The position numbers were made by a program, and so were the translations under genes. Under the pieces are notes generated by a model. It was not told the origin of the DNA. It saw nothing but the letters and a program-made list of their open reading frames with translations, and ran no database searches. This document shows positions 24,499-32,701 of a stretch of DNA of 64,000 bases, one piece after another; the stretch's first letter is position 1, and each line of letters opens with the position of its first letter. The DNA comes from Paenibacillus sp. An7 (lineage in GTDB: Bacteria; Bacillota; Bacilli; Paenibacillales; Paenibacillaceae), in NCBI RefSeq assembly GCF_009870785.1, contig NZ_WTWX01000014.1:44238-108237 (forward strand), given 5' to 3'.

Positions 24499-25170
24499 AT
24501 GAAAAGCAAAGCAGAGCGACTAAAAGGAACAACGTCACCAAAGATAAATGTTGATGAATCATTAGCACATCGTCTGCCGCCAGGACAGGTGTTGACTGAG
24601 AAATTCCCTATACTGCATGAAGGTGAAGTCCCAGAGTACGATATGAGCATGTGGGATCTTCGCGTATATGGAGCAGTAGAGGAAGAAGTAAGCTTCTCCT
24701 ACGAAAACCTTCTACAATTTCCAATGACAAATACGGTGAGTGATATACACTGTGTTACTCGCTGGTCTAAATTTGATACGGCCTGGGAGGGTATTCGGTT
24801 TACTGACTTTATGAAGCATTTCAAAATCAAACCGGAAGCAAAATACGTGATGATTCACGCAGATCAAGATTACGAGACGAATCTGCCGATTGAAGCGCTC
24901 TTGCGGGATGATGTGCTGCTCGCTTTTAAATATGATGGCAAAGACTTAACACCCAAGCATGGCTGGCCGCTGCGCCTGGTGGTTCCTGAGTTTTATTTCT
25001 GGAAAAGTGCCAAGTGGATTCGCGGCTTTGAGTTTATGACAGAAGACCGTCATGGATTCTGGGAACGGAACGGATTTCATAATACAGCTGATCCATTTCA
25101 GGAGCAGCGTTTCTCCGATGAGGAACTGCCGATTCCAGAAGATGAGTGGATGAAAAAGGAGTTTGATTAA
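24499..25170 (+). CDS. Sulfite-oxidase-like molybdopterin oxidoreductase
   Basis: A 223-residue protein with the oxidoreductase molybdopterin-binding fold (DLRVYGAVEEEVSFSYENLLQFP, DIHCVTRWSKFDTAWEGIRF, KHGWPLRLVVPEFYFWKSAKWIRGFEFM). The Cys in HCVTRWS corresponds to the molybdenum ligand of the sulfite oxidase family. It is short, lacks a haem or dimerisation domain and has no Tat signal, like YuiH of B. subtilis, so it is probably cytosolic with an unknown substrate. The start is the ATG at 24499 after GGAAGGGG. It lies between the nucleoside transporter and a nucleoside phosphorylase and overlaps the region of the latter's ribosome binding site. Confidence 0.88.
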   Translation: MKSKAERLKGTTSPKINVDESLAHRLPPGQVLTEKFPILHEGEVPEYDMSMWDLRVYGAVEEEVSFSYENLLQFPMTNTVSDIHCVTRWSKFDTAWEGIRFTDFMKHFKIKPEAKYVMIHADQDYETNLPIEALLRDDVLLAFKYDGKDLTPKHGWPLRLVVPEFYFWKSAKWIRGFEFMTEDRHGFWERNGFHNTADPFQEQRFSDEELPIPEDEWMKKEFD

Positions 25171-25171
25171 T

Positions 25172-25927
25172 ATGTTACTGCCCATTTTACAGATTCATTC
25201 GGAAGATATGCCGCCTTATGCGGTCGTATGTGGAGATCCATTCCGTGCAGAGAAAATTGCGGGTAAGCTGACCGGAGCAAAAGAACTTGCATTCAGCCGG
25301 GAATACCGTACATTTGTTGGTAAATATGAAGGTGTTCCTCTTGCTGTAGTAAGTCATGGGGTAGGCTGCCCAGGAGCAGCGGTCTGTTTTGAGGAACTCA
25401 TCCGCGCCGGTGTGACCACGCTGATTCGTGTGGGAACGGCAGGTTCTTATACTGCGGATGTACCTGCAGGCAGTCTTGTGGTAAGTACAGCGGCGATTCG
25501 TACAGATGGTCTTACAAGACAGCTGGTACCGGATGGTTTCCCTGCGGTGGCAGATCACGAGGTAACGCACGCTCTATATAGCGCTGCTACGGCTATGCAA
25601 GGTGTGGTTCGAAAAGGAATGACCGTCACCGTAGATGCTTTCTTTAATGGAGTTGAGGAAATTCCACATAAAAAATTCAAACAGGCAGGTGCGCTTGGCG
25701 CAGAGATGGAAATAGCGGCTCTGTTTGTGATCAGCTCTCTACGAGGCGCGCGGGCGGGAGCGATTGTAGCGATTGACGGTTTTGCCGACCAAGACCTAGC
25801 TGCCGAGTATGATCCGCATACGAATGTGGTGAGTGATGCGGTAGAGCGTGAGATGGAAGCCGCGCTGAAAGCGATGGTAACTCTTGCTCAGCAAGATACG
25901 GGTACAGAAACCAAAGATATTCATTAA
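25172..25927 (+). CDS. Nucleoside phosphorylase (PNP/UDP family)
   Basis: A 251-residue nucleoside phosphorylase of the PNP_UDP_1 family. It shows the phosphate/substrate motifs VVCGDPFRAEKIA, VSHGVGCPGAAVCFEEL, RVGTAGSYTADVPAGSLVV and EMEIAALFVISSLRGARAGAIVAIDG. Such enzymes split imported nucleosides to base and ribose-1-phosphate, which fits its place at the end of the nup operon. Motifs look closer to uridine phosphorylase/DeoD-type hexameric enzymes, but purine versus pyrimidine preference cannot be read with certainty. The ATG at 25172 is 10 bases after AAAGGAG, which lies in the preceding gene; the TTG at 25163 is too close to it. Confidence 0.9.
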   Translation: MLLPILQIHSEDMPPYAVVCGDPFRAEKIAGKLTGAKELAFSREYRTFVGKYEGVPLAVVSHGVGCPGAAVCFEELIRAGVTTLIRVGTAGSYTADVPAGSLVVSTAAIRTDGLTRQLVPDGFPAVADHEVTHALYSAATAMQGVVRKGMTVTVDAFFNGVEEIPHKKFKQAGALGAEMEIAALFVISSLRGARAGAIVAIDGFADQDLAAEYDPHTNVVSDAVEREMEAALKAMVTLAQQDTGTETKDIH

Positions 25928-25968
25928 TAGTAAATAAAATCTAGTCAGCAGTGATTGCTTAGAAGACA

Positions 25969-26015
25969 AGAGGGGCATTGGAATGAATATAATTCCGATG
26001 CCCCTCTTTTTTTAT
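25969..26015. terminator. Terminator after the nup operon
   Basis: AGAGGGGCATTGGAAT / ATTCCGATGCCCCTCT is a 16-bp stem with one mismatch, then seven T. It also faces the convergent MerR gene. A related palindrome occurs at 27215. Confidence 0.9.
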
Positions 26016-26027
26016 TTTGCATGAATA

Positions 26028-26357
26028 CTACAATTTATCATCTATTTCTTCAATAAAAGAGTTTAGAATGAGGATTTGATCCTCCAGGCTCTTTTTATGT
26101 TGAAGCAAAATGGCGTTCGTATCTATACGTTCATACTCCAAGTTTATATTTGAGATATTCTCTCTTATTTCTTGAATAGGCATTCCCAGCCTTCTAAAGC
26201 ACTTTACTAGTTTTAAAATTTCAATGTCCTTGTCGTCAAATACACGAACACCGTTTGCGTTTCTTTTTAATGCAGGTAATAAATTTATTTTTTCATAGTA
26301 TCTAATGGAGCTTGCTGGTATCTCAGAATACTCGCTGGCCTTTTGAATAAAATACAT
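26028..26357 (-). CDS. MerR-family regulator
   Basis: A 109-residue MerR-type activator/repressor. The N-terminal winged HTH reads FIQKASEYSEIPASSIRYYEKINLLPALKRNANGVRVF, followed by a long dimerisation helix. It has no cysteines suited to metal binding and no large effector domain, which fits the NmlR/AdhR-like group that senses electrophiles or redox stress. The start is the ATG at 26357 with AGAGGGG upstream; the frame to 26399 runs into the promoter. It is divergent from a DJ-1/PfpI gene whose promoter has the 19-bp spacer typical of MerR targets. Confidence 0.88.
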   Translation of the reverse strand: MYFIQKASEYSEIPASSIRYYEKINLLPALKRNANGVRVFDDKDIEILKLVKCFRRLGMPIQEIRENISNINLEYERIDTNAILLQHKKSLEDQILILNSFIEEIDDKL

Positions 26358-26369
26358 ATTTTTCCCCTC

Positions 26370-26400
26370 TTGACTTAAAGTAAGGTTTAACCAATACAAT
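26370..26400 (+). promoter_or_regulatory. MerR-type promoter with 19-bp spacer
   Basis: TTGACT (26370-26375), a 19-bp spacer and TACAAT (26395-26400) drive the DJ-1/PfpI gene. The spacer contains the inverted repeat TTAAA-N6-TTTAA. A 19-bp spacer with an internal dyad is the hallmark of MerR-activated promoters. Confidence 0.8.
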
Positions 26401-26431
26401 CATATTATCATATTAAACAGGAGTGAACATA

Positions 26432-27121
26432 ATGGCAAATATTTTAGTTGTTGTAACCAATGTATCCAAATACCCAGAATTAGAGCGTGCTACAGGATTA
26501 TGGTTGGGAGAAGCAGTACATTTCGTAGATAAAATGGAGAAGGAAGGACATAAAATTGATTATGTCAGCCCTAACGGAGGCTACACTTCTATCGATCCGC
26601 ATAGTTTAGAGAAAGATTCAATGACGGAACTAGACTGGAAATATTACCAAAACAATCAATTCTTAAATAAGTTAGGAACAACTCTAGCTGCAGAAGATAT
26701 TAATCCAGAAGACTATGATGTTATTTACTATACTGGCGGTCACGGCGTAATGTGGGATTACCCTGAGAATGAAAAATTACAGAACATTGCTATGAAAATA
26801 TATGAGAATGGCGGTATCGTATCCGCTGTGTGCCATGGCTCGATCGGTCTTGTAAACATTAAAAATGAAGCTGGCGAGTATCTAATTGCTAATAAAAAAG
26901 TGACAGGCTTTGCCAATACGGAAGAAAGAGCTATCGAATTAGACAAAGTAGTTCCGTTCTTAACGGAAGATGAACTGGTTAAAAAAGGCGCTAATTATGT
27001 AAAAGGAAATGACTGGGCACCGTTCGTGATCGTTGATGATCATCTTGTAACTGGGCAAAATCCGGCTTCGGGTGGTGAAGTCGCAGAAGAAGTAATTAAA
27101 TTGTTGAATTCAAAACGTTAA
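26432..27121 (+). CDS. DJ-1/PfpI-family protein (Hsp31-like)
   Basis: A 229-residue class I glutamine-amidotransferase-like protein. It has the glutamate/aromatic motif YYTGGHGVMWDYP and the nucleophile elbow VSAVCHGSIGL with the catalytic Cys. Such proteins act as glyoxalases, deglycases or chaperones in carbonyl stress; YraA-type relatives are controlled by MerR/NmlR regulators. The length and the extended C-terminal part fit the Hsp31-like subgroup. The start is the ATG at 26432 after CAGGAG. It is monocistronic, followed by a terminator, and probably activated by the divergent MerR protein. Confidence 0.88.
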   Translation: MANILVVVTNVSKYPELERATGLWLGEAVHFVDKMEKEGHKIDYVSPNGGYTSIDPHSLEKDSMTELDWKYYQNNQFLNKLGTTLAAEDINPEDYDVIYYTGGHGVMWDYPENEKLQNIAMKIYENGGIVSAVCHGSIGLVNIKNEAGEYLIANKKVTGFANTEERAIELDKVVPFLTEDELVKKGANYVKGNDWAPFVIVDDHLVTGQNPASGGEVAEEVIKLLNSKR

Positions 27122-27140
27122 TCTTATTAGTGGTTTCACA

Positions 27141-27168
27141 GATCACTATTATGGAAGTGATTTTTTGA
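27141..27168 (+). terminator. Terminator after the DJ-1 gene
   Basis: GATCACT / AGTGATT with a short loop, followed by TTTTTT. Confidence 0.7.
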
Positions 27169-27214
27169 TCAATGAATAACCGGCAACCTTTTTGGTGCTT
27201 GGTATGGTAAACAG

Positions 27215-27250
27215 AAGGCATTGGGAATATTAATTCCAATGCCTTTTGTC
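27215..27250. terminator. Second palindromic terminator downstream of the DJ-1 gene
   Basis: AAGGCATTGGGAAT / ATTCCAATGCCTTT with a short loop. It resembles the terminator at 25969, so related palindromes flank the MerR/DJ-1 pair. Confidence 0.65.
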
Positions 27251-27303
27251 ATTTTCATTTCTTTTTTAAATCTATATTATAATTTTATAAAAGGGTATCC
27301 GTG

Positions 27304-27333
27304 TTGACATACCCCATGGGGGTATAATACAAT
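27304..27333 (+). promoter_or_regulatory. csoR-copZ promoter with CsoR operator
   Basis: -35 TTGACA (27304-27309), an 18-bp spacer and -10 TACAAT (27328-27333). The spacer is filled by ATACCCCATGGGGGTAT (27309-27325), the GC-rich pseudo-palindrome typical of CsoR operators. Apo-CsoR binding here would block polymerase; Cu(I) would release it. Confidence 0.85.
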
Positions 27334-27364
27334 AGCTTCAGAGAGCACGAAGGAGGTCATGGGA

Positions 27365-27775
27365 ATGGAAGAGCCTAATGTATACCATACTCCCAATGAG
27401 GAACTAACGAATAATACGGTGGATTGTTGTTCGCCACAAGGGGCTCTTGCAGTCAGTGCATGTCATGATGTTCATTCGCCTCAAGGCAACGACGGACCAA
27501 GGCATAGTCATCACTCGGATGAGATGAAGAACATTCTCACTTCACGTCTCAACCGAATTGAAGGACAGGTTCGAGGAATTAAGGGTATGATCGAACGTGA
27601 TACGTATTGCGACGATGTACTTACACAGATTGCAGCGGTACAATCTGCGCTGAATAGCGTTGGAAAGCTTTTGCTTGAAGGTCATATGAAGAGCTGTGTT
27701 ATTGAACGCATCCAAGCCGGAGACTCCGAAGTGATTGATGAACTGCTCGTTACGGTTAAGAAGTTAATGAAGTAA
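27365..27775 (+). CDS. csoR: Copper-sensing repressor CsoR with Cys/His-rich N-terminal extension
   Basis: A 136-residue CsoR-family repressor. The all-helical core starts near residue 54 with KNILTSRLNRIEGQVRGIKGMIERD and has the Cu(I) ligands C82, H107 and C111 (YCDDVL, HMKSC). The first 53 residues are an unusual extension with C21, C22, C33 and a cluster of histidines (H34, H37, H47, H49, H50) and a repeated SPQG. Typical CsoR proteins are 85-105 residues. The start is the ATG at 27365, 8 bases after GGAGG; the internal ATG that would give a normal length has no ribosome binding site. It controls copZ and copA through two visible operators. Confidence 0.9.
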   Translation: MEEPNVYHTPNEELTNNTVDCCSPQGALAVSACHDVHSPQGNDGPRHSHHSDEMKNILTSRLNRIEGQVRGIKGMIERDTYCDDVLTQIAAVQSALNSVGKLLLEGHMKSCVIERIQAGDSEVIDELLVTVKKLMK

Positions 27776-27841
27776 TGTAGTACAATCTATAAACTGTTTT
27801 TAATGCAGAGCTCTATACCAAACCTTAAGGAGGAAAACATA

Positions 27842-28042
27842 ATGAGTAACGTAACATTGAATGTAAGTGGAATGTCTTGTGGTCACTGTGTAAAAGCAGT
27901 AGAAGATGCCCTTGAAAATATTGGAGCAAAAGGAAATGTGGATCTTGATGCTGGTGAGGTAAGTATCGAGTTTGACGAGCAAAAAGTGACAGTAGATCAA
28001 ATGAAACAAGCAATTGAAGATCAGGGGTATGACGTAGTTTAA
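27842..28042 (+). CDS. copZ: Copper chaperone CopZ
   Basis: A 66-residue single heavy-metal-associated domain with the Cu(I) site MSCGHC at about residues 11-16 and the usual ferredoxin-like pattern ending QAIEDQGYDVV. It carries Cu(I) in the cytosol to the CopA exporter or the CsoR repressor. The ATG at 27842 follows AAGGAGG; the longer frame from 27803 is rejected. It is co-transcribed with csoR (66 bases downstream) and closed by two terminators before copA. Confidence 0.95.
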   Translation: MSNVTLNVSGMSCGHCVKAVEDALENIGAKGNVDLDAGEVSIEFDEQKVTVDQMKQAIEDQGYDVV

Positions 28043-28071
28043 TCGACTTTGAAAATGAACATAGTATAGAG

Positions 28072-28101
28072 AAACGATCAGGTATCTAACGTTGATCGTT
28101 T
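28072..28101 (+). terminator. First hairpin after copZ
   Basis: AAACGATCA / TGATCGTTT with a 12-base loop, followed by a mixed T-rich tail. Confidence 0.6.
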
Positions 28102-28125
28102 CTGCTCTATTTTTATCCTATATAA

Positions 28126-28156
28126 AGAGCAGTCAGATAAAGACTGCTTTTTTTTA
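28126..28156 (+). terminator. Second terminator after copZ
   Basis: GAGCAGTC / GACTGCTTT with an 8-base loop and eight T. It isolates copZ transcription from copA. Confidence 0.85.
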
Positions 28157-28165
28157 CCTCATGTA

Positions 28166-28184
28166 TATACCCCTAAGGGGTATA
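28166..28184. promoter_or_regulatory. CsoR operator at copA
   Basis: TATACCCCTAAGGGGTATA is a perfect palindrome (8-3-8) of the same type as the csoR operator. It lies 16 bases upstream of the copA start, immediately before AAAGGAG. Confidence 0.85.
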
Positions 28185-28200
28185 AAGGAGATGGATTGTA

Positions 28201-30639
28201 ATGAATGAACAGGCAGAAGAAAATCGTATGAATAATAAAAAAACCAAACTGAACATAACAGGTATGACTTGTGCTGCATGTGCGACCCGAATTGAGAAAG
28301 GGCTGTCGCGCATGGAAGGGGTTAAGGAGGCGAATGTGAATCTGGCGCTGGAACAAGCGTCGGTTACATATGACCCTGCAGCGATTGGTGTAAATGATCT
28401 GAAGAATAAAATCGATTCCCTGGGATACGGAACTGCTGTCGAGAGTGTGGATCTAAACATCACGGGAATGACCTGTGCCGCCTGTGCCACTCGAATTGAA
28501 AAAGGACTCAGCCGAATGCCTGGGGTTACCAAGGCGAATGTGAATTTGGCGCTGGAAACCGCCCATATTGAATATGCTTCCGGTACAGCAAGCTCTACGG
28601 ATTTTGTGAAAAAGGTCGAGCAGCTCGGCTATGGCGCTCTTCCGCAGCAAGCGAAGGAAGATATTGCAGATCTTCGTCAGAAAGAGCTTGAACGTAAAAA
28701 ATGGAAATGGATCATTTCCGCAATCCTGTCCATCCCATTATTGTGGGCTATGGTAGGCCATTTCTCGTTCACCTCATGGATTTATGTACCTGATCTGTTC
28801 ATGAATCCTTGGTTCCAGTGGATTCTTGCAACACCAATCCAGTTTGTGATTGGGTGGCAATTTTATAGAGGTGCCTATGGTGCTCTTCGCAATAAGAGTG
28901 CAAACATGGACGTTCTCGTCGCTCTTGGAACCTCGGCAGCGTACTTCTACAGCCTTTATTTGAGCATTGCGTGGACAATAGAGGGCGGACATCATGGTGC
29001 TGAGCTGTACTATGAGACAAGCGCCATCTTGATTACGCTTGTTCTTGTCGGAAAATGGTTCGAGAGTGTTGCTAAAGGCCGTTCATCTCAGGCTATTCGC
29101 AGTTTGATGGAACTAGCGCCAAGAACTGCACTTGTCATTCGTGATGGAGAAGAGAAGACGATTCCAGCATCAGAGGTGGTGGCGGGCGATTTATTTATTG
29201 TGAAGCCGGGTGAGAAGTTCCCGGTGGATGGAGTCGTTGAGAAAGGATCCTCTTCTGTGGATGAATCGATGCTGAGCGGGGAGAGTCTTCCTGTAGATAA
29301 GAAACCAGGAGACAACGTATCTGGAGCTACTATTAACAAAAACGGTGCACTTACTGTTCGGGCAACAAAAGTCGGGTCCGATACAGCCCTTGCCCAAATT
29401 ATTAAAGTAGTGGAAGAAGCGCAAGGCTCAAAAGCACCGATTCAGCGGATTGCTGACCTTATTTCTGGTATTTTTGTACCGATTGTCGTAGGTATTGCGG
29501 TGCTAACCTTTGCGGTCTGGTACTTCTTTGTAGATCAAGGACAGTTTGCAAATGCCCTCGAAAAAGCCATTGCAGTACTCGTTATTGCATGTCCATGTGC
29601 GCTTGGTCTGGCTACGCCAACTTCCATTATGGCGGGTTCAGGCAGAGCGGCTGAATATGGAATTTTGTTTAAAGGTGGAGAACATCTAGAGCATGCACAA
29701 GAAATCGAAATTGTAGTGCTCGACAAAACAGGAACGGTAACGGAAGGAAAACCACAATTAACAGATGTTATTACTCGCGATGATCTGGCGGAAGAGGAAC
29801 TTCTATCTCTGGTTGCCGCTGCCGAGAACGCTTCGGAACATCCGCTGGCACAGGCGATCGTGCAAGGGATTGGTGCTAAAGGTATTCGTTTCCCAGAAGC
29901 AGAACATTTTGAGAATATTCCTGGCTACGGGGTAAAGGCTAAGGTTGATGGTAAAGAGCTGCTTATCGGGACACGCCGATTATTAGAAAAGCATCAAGTT
30001 GATAGTAAGATGGCAGACCAAGGCATGAAGCAGCTAGAGGAAAAAGGAAAAACAGCAATGCTGGTGTCTATCGATGGGAAATGGGCAGGCACCGTTGCTG
30101 TCGCTGATACCATTAAACCAACTTCCCGTGCTGCTGTGCAGCGTCTAAAAGAAATGGGTATTGAAGTGGTTATGATGACAGGGGATAACAAGCGGACTGC
30201 TGAAGCGGTTGCTAAGGAAGCAGGTATAGATCAGGTACTGGCTGAAATCCTTCCAGAAGGCAAAGCGGAAGAAGTCAAAAAACTTCAGCAGACGGGCAAA
30301 AAAGTAGCGATGGCAGGCGACGGCATCAATGATGCTCCGGCCCTTGTTACGGCAGATACAGGCATGGCGATGGGAACAGGCACCGATGTAGCGATGGAAG
30401 CAGCAGATGTGACGCTGATGCGCGGTGATCTGAACAGCATTCCTGATGCGATCTTGATGAGTCGCCGTACAATGGGAAATATCAAACAAAATCTGTTCTG
30501 GGCTCTCGGTTACAATGTCATCGGTATTCCTATTGCCGCGATGGGACTGCTTGCTCCATGGCTTGCGGGAGCAGCAATGGCACTAAGTTCGGTATCGGTT
30601 GTACTAAATGCACTGCGGTTACAGCGAGTGAAGCTATAA
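28201..30639 (+). CDS. copA: Copper-exporting P1B-type ATPase
   Basis: An 812-residue Cu(I) efflux ATPase in the cell membrane. There are two N-terminal heavy-metal-binding domains with MTCAAC at C24/C27 and C92/C95. Eight predicted membrane segments follow, with CPC near residue 464. The A-domain TGE-equivalent is SGES in MLSGESLPV, the phosphorylation loop is DKTGT near 508, the SEHPL histidine-proline motif is present, and the hinge is [10 protein letters not shown]. All catalytic motifs look intact and the length is normal for CopA. AAGGAG is 10 bases before the ATG. Expression is probably from its own promoter under the CsoR operator at 28166. Confidence 0.96.
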   Translation: MNEQAEENRMNNKKTKLNITGMTCAACATRIEKGLSRMEGVKEANVNLALEQASVTYDPAAIGVNDLKNKIDSLGYGTAVESVDLNITGMTCAACATRIEKGLSRMPGVTKANVNLALETAHIEYASGTASSTDFVKKVEQLGYGALPQQAKEDIADLRQKELERKKWKWIISAILSIPLLWAMVGHFSFTSWIYVPDLFMNPWFQWILATPIQFVIGWQFYRGAYGALRNKSANMDVLVALGTSAAYFYSLYLSIAWTIEGGHHGAELYYETSAILITLVLVGKWFESVAKGRSSQAIRSLMELAPRTALVIRDGEEKTIPASEVVAGDLFIVKPGEKFPVDGVVEKGSSSVDESMLSGESLPVDKKPGDNVSGATINKNGALTVRATKVGSDTALAQIIKVVEEAQGSKAPIQRIADLISGIFVPIVVGIAVLTFAVWYFFVDQGQFANALEKAIAVLVIACPCALGLATPTSIMAGSGRAAEYGILFKGGEHLEHAQEIEIVVLDKTGTVTEGKPQLTDVITRDDLAEEELLSLVAAAENASEHPLAQAIVQGIGAKGIRFPEAEHFENIPGYGVKAKVDGKELLIGTRRLLEKHQVDSKMADQGMKQLEEKGKTAMLVSIDGKWAGTVAVADTIKPTSRAAVQRLKEMGIEVVMMTGDNKRTAEAVAKEAGIDQVLAEILPEGKAEEVKKLQQTGKKVAMAGDGINDAPALVTADTGMAMGTGTDVAMEAADVTLMRGDLNSIPDAILMSRRTMGNIKQNLFWALGYNVIGIPIAAMGLLAPWLAGAAMALSSVSVVLNALRLQRVKL

Positions 30640-30760
30640 GCCAGTAAGACTATAACTGTGCACCGAGGTAAAGGCTCAAGTGATGATGGAACAGTGAACA
30701 AACTTCAGACCTCACGGAATCACGCGAAGCTTGATCTTATAACTGCCTCAGTGGTGTAGA

Positions 30761-30812
30761 AAAAAGATATCCTGCTGGCTTTTGAGCGAGTTCAGGATAT
30801 CTTTTTTTGGTT
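30761..30812 (+). terminator. Terminator downstream of copA
   Basis: AAAAAGATATCCTG / CAGGATATCTTTTT is a 14-bp perfect stem with a T-run, 120 bases after the copA stop. Confidence 0.9.
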
Positions 30813-30863
30813 ATAGGATGGTTGAAATAAGGAGTTTTTACAGGAAAGAACGGAGGAGATCTT

Positions 30864-31604
30864 ATGTTGACAGCACAATCGAAAAATTATCTATCGTTTA
30901 TCCGGTCGCTTCCGATCAAGGAGCAGTACTCAAAACAGGATTTACTAATTGAAGATTTGTTATTGGCGAGGGAAGGGCAACTGGAAATGTATTATGCTCC
31001 CCATAATGAGTACATCAACCCGCTCGCAAAAATAGTCATTGTAGGCATTACGCCCGGCTGGACACAGATGGAACGAGCTTATCAAGCGGCTGCAAAATCT
31101 TTGCACAGAGGAGAGACAGAGGAAGAAGCATGCAAAGCAGCCAAAATAGCTGCCCGGTTTGCTGGATCCATGCGTACAAATATCATCAGCATGCTCGAAG
31201 CATTAGATTTACCCCATTATTTTGGAATCGAAAAAACAAGTGATTTATTTGATGCGAAAAGCAATCTTTTACATACTACGTCATTACTAAAGTATCCTGT
31301 ATTTGTCGATAAACAAAACTATAACGGGCATGTACCATCTTTACTAAAGAGTGAATTTTTGTATGAAAAAGTACTGGGATCTTTCCCTCAGGAGATCAGC
31401 ATGCTTGGTAATCCGCTTATAATCCCGCTGGGTAAATCGGTTGAGACAGTGCTTCATAGGCTGATTCAGCAGAATCAAATCAAAACTGAGAATTTTTTGT
31501 GGGGATTTCCTCATCCTTCTGGTGCAAATGGGCATCGACACAAGCAGTTCGAAAAAGCAAAGCCTGAAATGATACGAAGGCTTCGTTATTTTCAAATGAA
31601 GTAA
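30864..31604 (+). CDS. Uracil-DNA-glycosylase-superfamily-like protein
   Basis: A 246-residue protein, poorly characterised. It carries a UDG-type motif A-like segment (IVIVGITPGWTQ at about residue 54) and a motif B-like C-terminal segment (WGFPHPSGANGHRHKQF at about 214-230). This is the geometry of GxxPG and HPSxxxxxxR in uracil-DNA glycosylase relatives. The activating acid or amide of classical motif A is not in its usual place, so activity on uracil is uncertain. GGAGG is 7-8 bases before the ATG. It is monocistronic between a copper operon and a LysR gene, so context gives no help. Confidence 0.65.
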   Translation: MLTAQSKNYLSFIRSLPIKEQYSKQDLLIEDLLLAREGQLEMYYAPHNEYINPLAKIVIVGITPGWTQMERAYQAAAKSLHRGETEEEACKAAKIAARFAGSMRTNIISMLEALDLPHYFGIEKTSDLFDAKSNLLHTTSLLKYPVFVDKQNYNGHVPSLLKSEFLYEKVLGSFPQEISMLGNPLIIPLGKSVETVLHRLIQQNQIKTENFLWGFPHPSGANGHRHKQFEKAKPEMIRRLRYFQMK

Positions 31605-31631
31605 AGTATCTTCTATACAGCTTAACCAGAG

Positions 31632-32519
31632 CTACGATACGTAAGTGAGCAAGTGCTGAATAAACATCCGATGAGCAAGCGTAGTCTCCATTCCTGCCGA
31701 TTGAACCATACTGAACTCTCTTTCCATCTGATGTTCCTCTAAATGGATTTGAGCTACTTCTCTATATTTAATTTCTTTTTGAACAATCCGTTCAGAAAGG
31801 AAAGTAATTCCTAGACCGGAGACTACCGCTTCTTTCACTCCTTGGCTGCTGTAAAAGGAATAAGACTGTTTCACCCGAAGGCTCTGCTCCGCAATGAACT
31901 GATCGCTAAAGGCTCTTGTGCCTGAACCCGATTCCCTCAGCACCCAGATTTGGTCTTGAAGCTGCATGGGTTCGATGACACGTTCTCTTGCCAGCGGATG
32001 ATCAGAAGGAGCGATGAGAATCATCTTGTCTTTCATAAAAGGAGTAACTGCGGTCCACTCCGCGGCACTCACCTTTCCTTCTACAAGACCAATATCTAAA
32101 ATACCTTCGCGAATTCCTCGCATTATTTCTTCTGTATTTCGAATCGTTACTTCGATATTGACATGAGGATATTGTTTTGCATAATCCGCAATCATGCCGG
32201 GAAGAATATACTCACCAATCGTAAAGCTGGCACCTAAACGAATCTGACCAGTGACTTCGTGTTGGAGAAGCCGGATGGACTGTTTTGCTTCATCATACAG
32301 GTGCATTATTTGTTTGGCGTGCTTATACAGAATTTCGCCTGCTTCTGTCAAGCGGACCTGTTTTGAAGAACGATGAAGCAACTTAGCTCCCATTTCGTTC
32401 TCCAAATTACGGATGTGAAGACTGACTCCAGGTTGAGAAAGGTTAAGCAATTCAGCTGCTTTAGAAAAGTGACGCAGCTCTGCAACCGTAACGAATACCC
32501 GTAAAGTATCAGTAATCAT
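31632..32519 (-). CDS. LysR-family regulator, probably of the adjacent YeiH-type exporter
   Basis: A 295-residue LysR-type regulator. The N-terminal HTH reads FVTVAELRHFSKAAELLNLSQPGVSLHIRNLENEMGAKLLHR, followed by a substrate-binding-like effector domain (GASFTIGEYILPGMIADY, VSGLGITFLSERIV). I start at the ATG at 32519, which has AAGGAG at 7 bases; the ATG just before it is closer and the frame to 32612 is unsupported. It is divergent from a UPF0324/YeiH-type transporter, the same pairing as YeiE-YeiH in enterobacteria and CysL-like regulators in bacilli, so a role in sulfur or sulfite response is plausible but inferred. Confidence 0.9.
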   Translation of the reverse strand: MITDTLRVFVTVAELRHFSKAAELLNLSQPGVSLHIRNLENEMGAKLLHRSSKQVRLTEAGEILYKHAKQIMHLYDEAKQSIRLLQHEVTGQIRLGASFTIGEYILPGMIADYAKQYPHVNIEVTIRNTEEIMRGIREGILDIGLVEGKVSAAEWTAVTPFMKDKMILIAPSDHPLARERVIEPMQLQDQIWVLRESGSGTRAFSDQFIAEQSLRVKQSYSFYSSQGVKEAVVSGLGITFLSERIVQKEIKYREVAQIHLEEHQMEREFSMVQSAGMETTLAHRMFIQHLLTYVS

Positions 32520-32701
32520 CATTATTCTCCTTTGATATTTGGTTTGCTTTAAGACATGAGAGAAGTCGATCGCTATTTCAATCATAAGTATTTGTAATGA
32601 TTGGCATAGCATATCGGTATTTCACTCGCGAAACACGATCAACTATAGTAAAGCATGAGAACACACAGAAGACATCTAGGTTAAACAAGGAGTGTTTGAA
32701 A

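Noticed and set aside
28173..28532. Minus-strand open frame over the copA metal-binding domains
   Set aside because: Shadow of copA, repeated because the two metal-binding domains are similar; no ribosome binding site.
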